6,778 nt of DNA, from positions 1-6,778 of the forward strand of contig CAJMPP010000053.1 of NCBI GenBank assembly GCA_905215325.1, read 5' to 3'. The notes beneath the pieces are model-generated. The model was given only the letters and a program-made list of their open reading frames with translations. It was not told where the DNA came from and searched no databases. Source of the DNA: an uncultured bacterium. Its GTDB lineage: Bacteria > Actinomycetota > Coriobacteriia > Coriobacteriales > Eggerthellaceae. This document shows, one piece after another, positions 4,312 through 6,778 of this stretch (position 1 is the first letter of the stretch; each line of letters begins with the position of its first letter). Position numbers and translations under genes: made by a program.

Positions 4312-6778
4312 AATCGACGAAGCGTTTCAAGGCAGCGTTAGCCGCCGTGCTGGTGCTTGCGTTGTCGCCGCTGTTCGGCGGCGCGGCGTTCGCGGAAGAC
4401 TCGTCGGCGACAACGTACAGCGGCAACAAGACCGCCGTCACGGACCCCTCGACCATTTGGGATTGGCAGGGGCTTGTCGAGAATGACACGTCAAGCGTCG
4501 GACGTATCTGGACTGACAAGACCGTGTCGGACAATGAGATCAGCAAGAACGGTGTCACCGTATCCAAGGCGAATGGTGCAGACTTCCTGACCGCGCTCAC
4601 GGCGCTGTCGTCCACCTCGAACCTGTCCGATACGGCGACCACGCCGCTCGACATCGTGCTGGTGCTCGATGCTTCCGGGTCGATGGACGACCCTATGGGC
4701 GACGACGATGACACGAAGCGCATCAACGCGCTTAAGAACGCGGCGAACTCGTTCATCGATGAGATCGCCAACCAGAATGCGACGGTCAAGGATGCGGCTA
4801 AGCAGCATCAGGTCGCCATCGTTAAGTTCGCTGGGAACAAGACCGACAAGGTCGGCAACGACACGTATCGCGCCGACGGATATAGGTACAACTACAGCCA
4901 GGTGATGAAGACGCTGGCTCCGTGCACCAATGACACGAAAGGCGACTTCTCATCCCAGGTGAACGCCATCAAGCCCGCCGGCGCAACGAATGCCGCTGCA
5001 GGCTTGGAGCTCGCGAAGGGTCAGACCTCCGGTCGTTCCGATGCCAAGAAGATCGTTATCTTCTTTACTGACGGCAAGCCAACGACCCAGAGCGCATTTG
5101 ATCCGGGCGTCGCCTCGAGCGCCGTTGGGCACGCTAAGAAGATGAAGGATGCGGGCGCTATGGTGTACTCCATCGGCATCTTCGAGGGCGCCGATCCGGC
5201 AAAGTATCCCGATTCGCAGCGCGTTTACGATGAGAACAACTTCATGCACGCCGTGTCGAGCAACTACCCGTCTGCTACGTATACGAAGGCTTGGGATGGG
5301 TATAAGTGGAGCTTCGGCGATCGTGCGAAGGGCTCCGATGGCAAAGATGCCACGTTCTACAAGAGCGCGACCAATGCCGATGAGCTGAAGCACGTGTTCG
5401 ACGACATCTCCAAGGAGATTATCAAGGGCGCCGGTTATCCGACGGAGACCAGCGAAGGTTACGAGAGCAGAACCGGCTACATCACCTTTGACGATCAGCT
5501 GGGCGATTACATGCAGGTGACCGACCTGTCCAAGCTCGTGTACAACGGAACGGTGTACGGCTGCAAGTCCAAGACCACGGACGGAAACGTCGACACGTAC
5601 CATTTCAGCGGTGACGTGCATTCCGGTCTGGCCGCTGCCGACCTGAAGGACGTCGTGATCACCGTCACGCGTTCGGACGATGCTGCGGTGGGCGACAAGG
5701 TGCAGGTGAAGGTGCCCGCGTCCTTGATCCCGCTGCGCAACTTCGCAATCGACCTGGCGAAGGACACCATGAGCGTCTCGAACACCACGCCGATCTCGGT
5801 GTTGTACTCCTCCGGCGTGAAGCCGGCGGCGCTCGATCTGCTGGAGAGCCCCGATGACGCCATGAAGGCATATATGGAGAAGAACACCGACCCCGCAACG
5901 GGTAAGGTGAACTTCTACGCTAACAAGTGGACCGGCAACGAAACGGGCGACGCGGTCGCCACGTTCCAGCCGGCAACGGGCAATAGCTACTATTACTTCA
6001 CGCAGGACACGTACATCTACACCGACGAGGCATGCACCACGCCCGCGAAGTCGGTGAAGAGCGGCGCTACGTACTACTACAAGCACAACTACTATGCCAT
6101 GGAGAACGGCAAGCCCGTTGCGAAGACAGAGCATGTGTCCTTCCCTGGTGATGCCGCTGAGAAGGTCGAGGGCGCTATCGGCAAGGACTCCACGGATGCC
6201 TGCTATCTCAAGTCCGGCACGCCGCGTTTGACCTACATCAACGAACTGCACAAGGTCAAGGAAGAGAACCGCACGGCCACGGCTACGGACGTGCTGAACC
6301 CGAAGTGGAGCGGCATCGAGCAGTCCTCCGCGAAAACGCTTATCAACGCCTATCTGGGCAATAACGGCAAGCTGAGCGTCGATGTGCCCGGCACGCTGAC
6401 GGTGACGAAGCAGCTGAAGCTGCCCGATGGGTACAATGCGGATGATTTCGCGAACGATTCCTTCGAGTTCACCATCGCCATGCAGGATGCCGCCGGCAAG
6501 AGCTTCAATGCCGTGGTGAAGGACGCGGATGGCCAGCAGCAGGGCGATAAGTTCGTGCTGGCGTTCGGCCAGGACGGCCAGGCGAAGCATTCCCTGAAGC
6601 CGGGCGAGACCCTGTACGTCTACGGGCTTTCCGCAGGCTGGGACTATAAGGTAAGCGAAACGCCGCGCGCCGGCTTCACGGCAGAGGCCGTCGGTGCAGA
6701 GAGCAAGATCGCTGCTGGTCAGACGAGTGCGGTAACGTATACGAACGCGTACGCCGCATCCGGCACGCTGGATGGCAA
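4308..6778 (+). CDS. Secreted VWA-domain surface adhesin / pilus-tip-like protein, 3' end outside the window
   Basis: 823 codons are visible and no stop is reached. The start at 4308 has GGAAGGAGG at 4292-4300 with seven-base spacing and begins a classic Sec signal peptide: basic MKSTKRFK, a hydrophobic core, and a likely cleavage after AFA at residue 29. Next comes a GRIWTDKTV segment typical of VWA pilus proteins, then a VWA domain at about 113-372. All five MIDAS metal ligands are present: Asp121, Ser123 and Ser125 in DASGSM, Thr227 in GATN and Asp255 in FTDGKP. Residues after about 373 are beta-rich (YITFDDQLGDYMQV, LVYNGTVYG), followed by a Tyr-rich segment with YYFTQDTYIYTDEAC. From about 695 a Cna-B/SpaA-like domain follows, with Lys701, Glu784 in KVSETP and Asn813 in TYTNAY as candidates for an intramolecular isopeptide bond. 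Such proteins are usually attached to the wall by sortase; an LPXTG-type signal would lie beyond the edge. Likely role: metal-dependent adhesion to host or matrix. Confidence 0.9.
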   Translation, partial: MKSTKRFKAALAAVLVLALSPLFGGAAFAEDSSATTYSGNKTAVTDPSTIWDWQGLVENDTSSVGRIWTDKTVSDNEISKNGVTVSKANGADFLTALTALSSTSNLSDTATTPLDIVLVLDASGSMDDPMGDDDDTKRINALKNAANSFIDEIANQNATVKDAAKQHQVAIVKFAGNKTDKVGNDTYRADGYRYNYSQVMKTLAPCTNDTKGDFSSQVNAIKPAGATNAAAGLELAKGQTSGRSDAKKIVIFFTDGKPTTQSAFDPGVASSAVGHAKKMKDAGAMVYSIGIFEGADPAKYPDSQRVYDENNFMHAVSSNYPSATYTKAWDGYKWSFGDRAKGSDGKDATFYKSATNADELKHVFDDISKEIIKGAGYPTETSEGYESRTGYITFDDQLGDYMQVTDLSKLVYNGTVYGCKSKTTDGNVDTYHFSGDVHSGLAAADLKDVVITVTRSDDAAVGDKVQVKVPASLIPLRNFAIDLAKDTMSVSNTTPISVLYSSGVKPAALDLLESPDDAMKAYMEKNTDPATGKVNFYANKWTGNETGDAVATFQPATGNSYYYFTQDTYIYTDEACTTPAKSVKSGATYYYKHNYYAMENGKPVAKTEHVSFPGDAAEKVEGAIGKDSTDACYLKSGTPRLTYINELHKVKEENRTATATDVLNPKWSGIEQSSAKTLINAYLGNNGKLSVDVPGTLTVTKQLKLPDGYNADDFANDSFEFTIAMQDAAGKSFNAVVKDADGQQQGDKFVLAFGQDGQAKHSLKPGETLYVYGLSAGWDYKVSETPRAGFTAEAVGAESKIAAGQTSAVTYTNAYAASGTLDG

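Noticed and set aside
4007..4789. A 260-codon minus-strand frame over the intergenic region and the adhesin start
   Set aside because: Ser-rich shadow antisense to the signal peptide and VWA start, with no domain.
4950..6590. A 546-codon open frame on the minus strand
   Set aside because: It lies fully antisense to the VWA adhesin, whose signal peptide, MIDAS motif and ribosome site are unmistakable. The antisense product is a Val/Leu/Arg/Gly-rich shadow.

Overview
The window is GC-rich DNA that looks like a member of the Coriobacteriia, most likely family Eggerthellaceae (Eggerthella, Gordonibacter, Adlercreutzia or a relative). This placement is inferred from two things: a LuxR-type helix-turn-helix fused to a 12-helix MFS-like membrane domain, an architecture strongly expanded in that family, and a large secreted von Willebrand A (VWA) / Cna-B-type surface protein of the kind common in gut Actinomycetota. 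No rRNA, tRNA, CRISPR array or transposase gene was seen.

Layout. Positions 1-514 hold no convincing gene. They contain a 99-base imperfect hairpin (61-159) that pairs almost perfectly only as minus-strand RNA, a short perfect hairpin at 22-45, and a series of hairpins leading to a terminator-like stem at 461-482, just ahead of the first gene. Positions 515-1465 (+) encode a class I, archaeal/DhnA-type fructose-1,6-bisphosphate aldolase, followed by a structured 3' region and a strong intrinsic terminator (1573-1606). Directly behind that terminator lies a 107-codon remnant of the C-terminus of a carbon-starvation (CstA) family transporter (1620-1943), with its own terminator (2000-2032). It has no start region and looks like the product of a deletion or recombination.

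Positions 2067-3806 (-) encode the membrane-anchored LuxR-type regulator, convergent with the cstA remnant. A divergent intergenic region of 501 bases (3807-4307) separates it from a large plus-strand surface protein gene that starts at 4308 and runs off the right edge (823 codons visible). The protein has a signal peptide, a VWA domain with a complete MIDAS metal site, a beta-rich middle part and a final Cna-B/SpaA-like domain.

The intergenic region holds a perfect 9-bp-arm palindrome (3949-3970), an 8-bp inverted repeat (4142-4164) and a very basic 32-codon reading frame (4213-4311). That small frame has its own Shine-Dalgarno sequence and its stop codon overlaps the adhesin start as ATGA.

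How the parts may work together (inference): the divergent arrangement makes the membrane regulator a candidate controller of the adjacent adhesin/pilus gene, with the palindrome as a possible operator and the small upstream frame as a leader that couples translation. The aldolase is an independent central-metabolism gene with its own leader and terminator.
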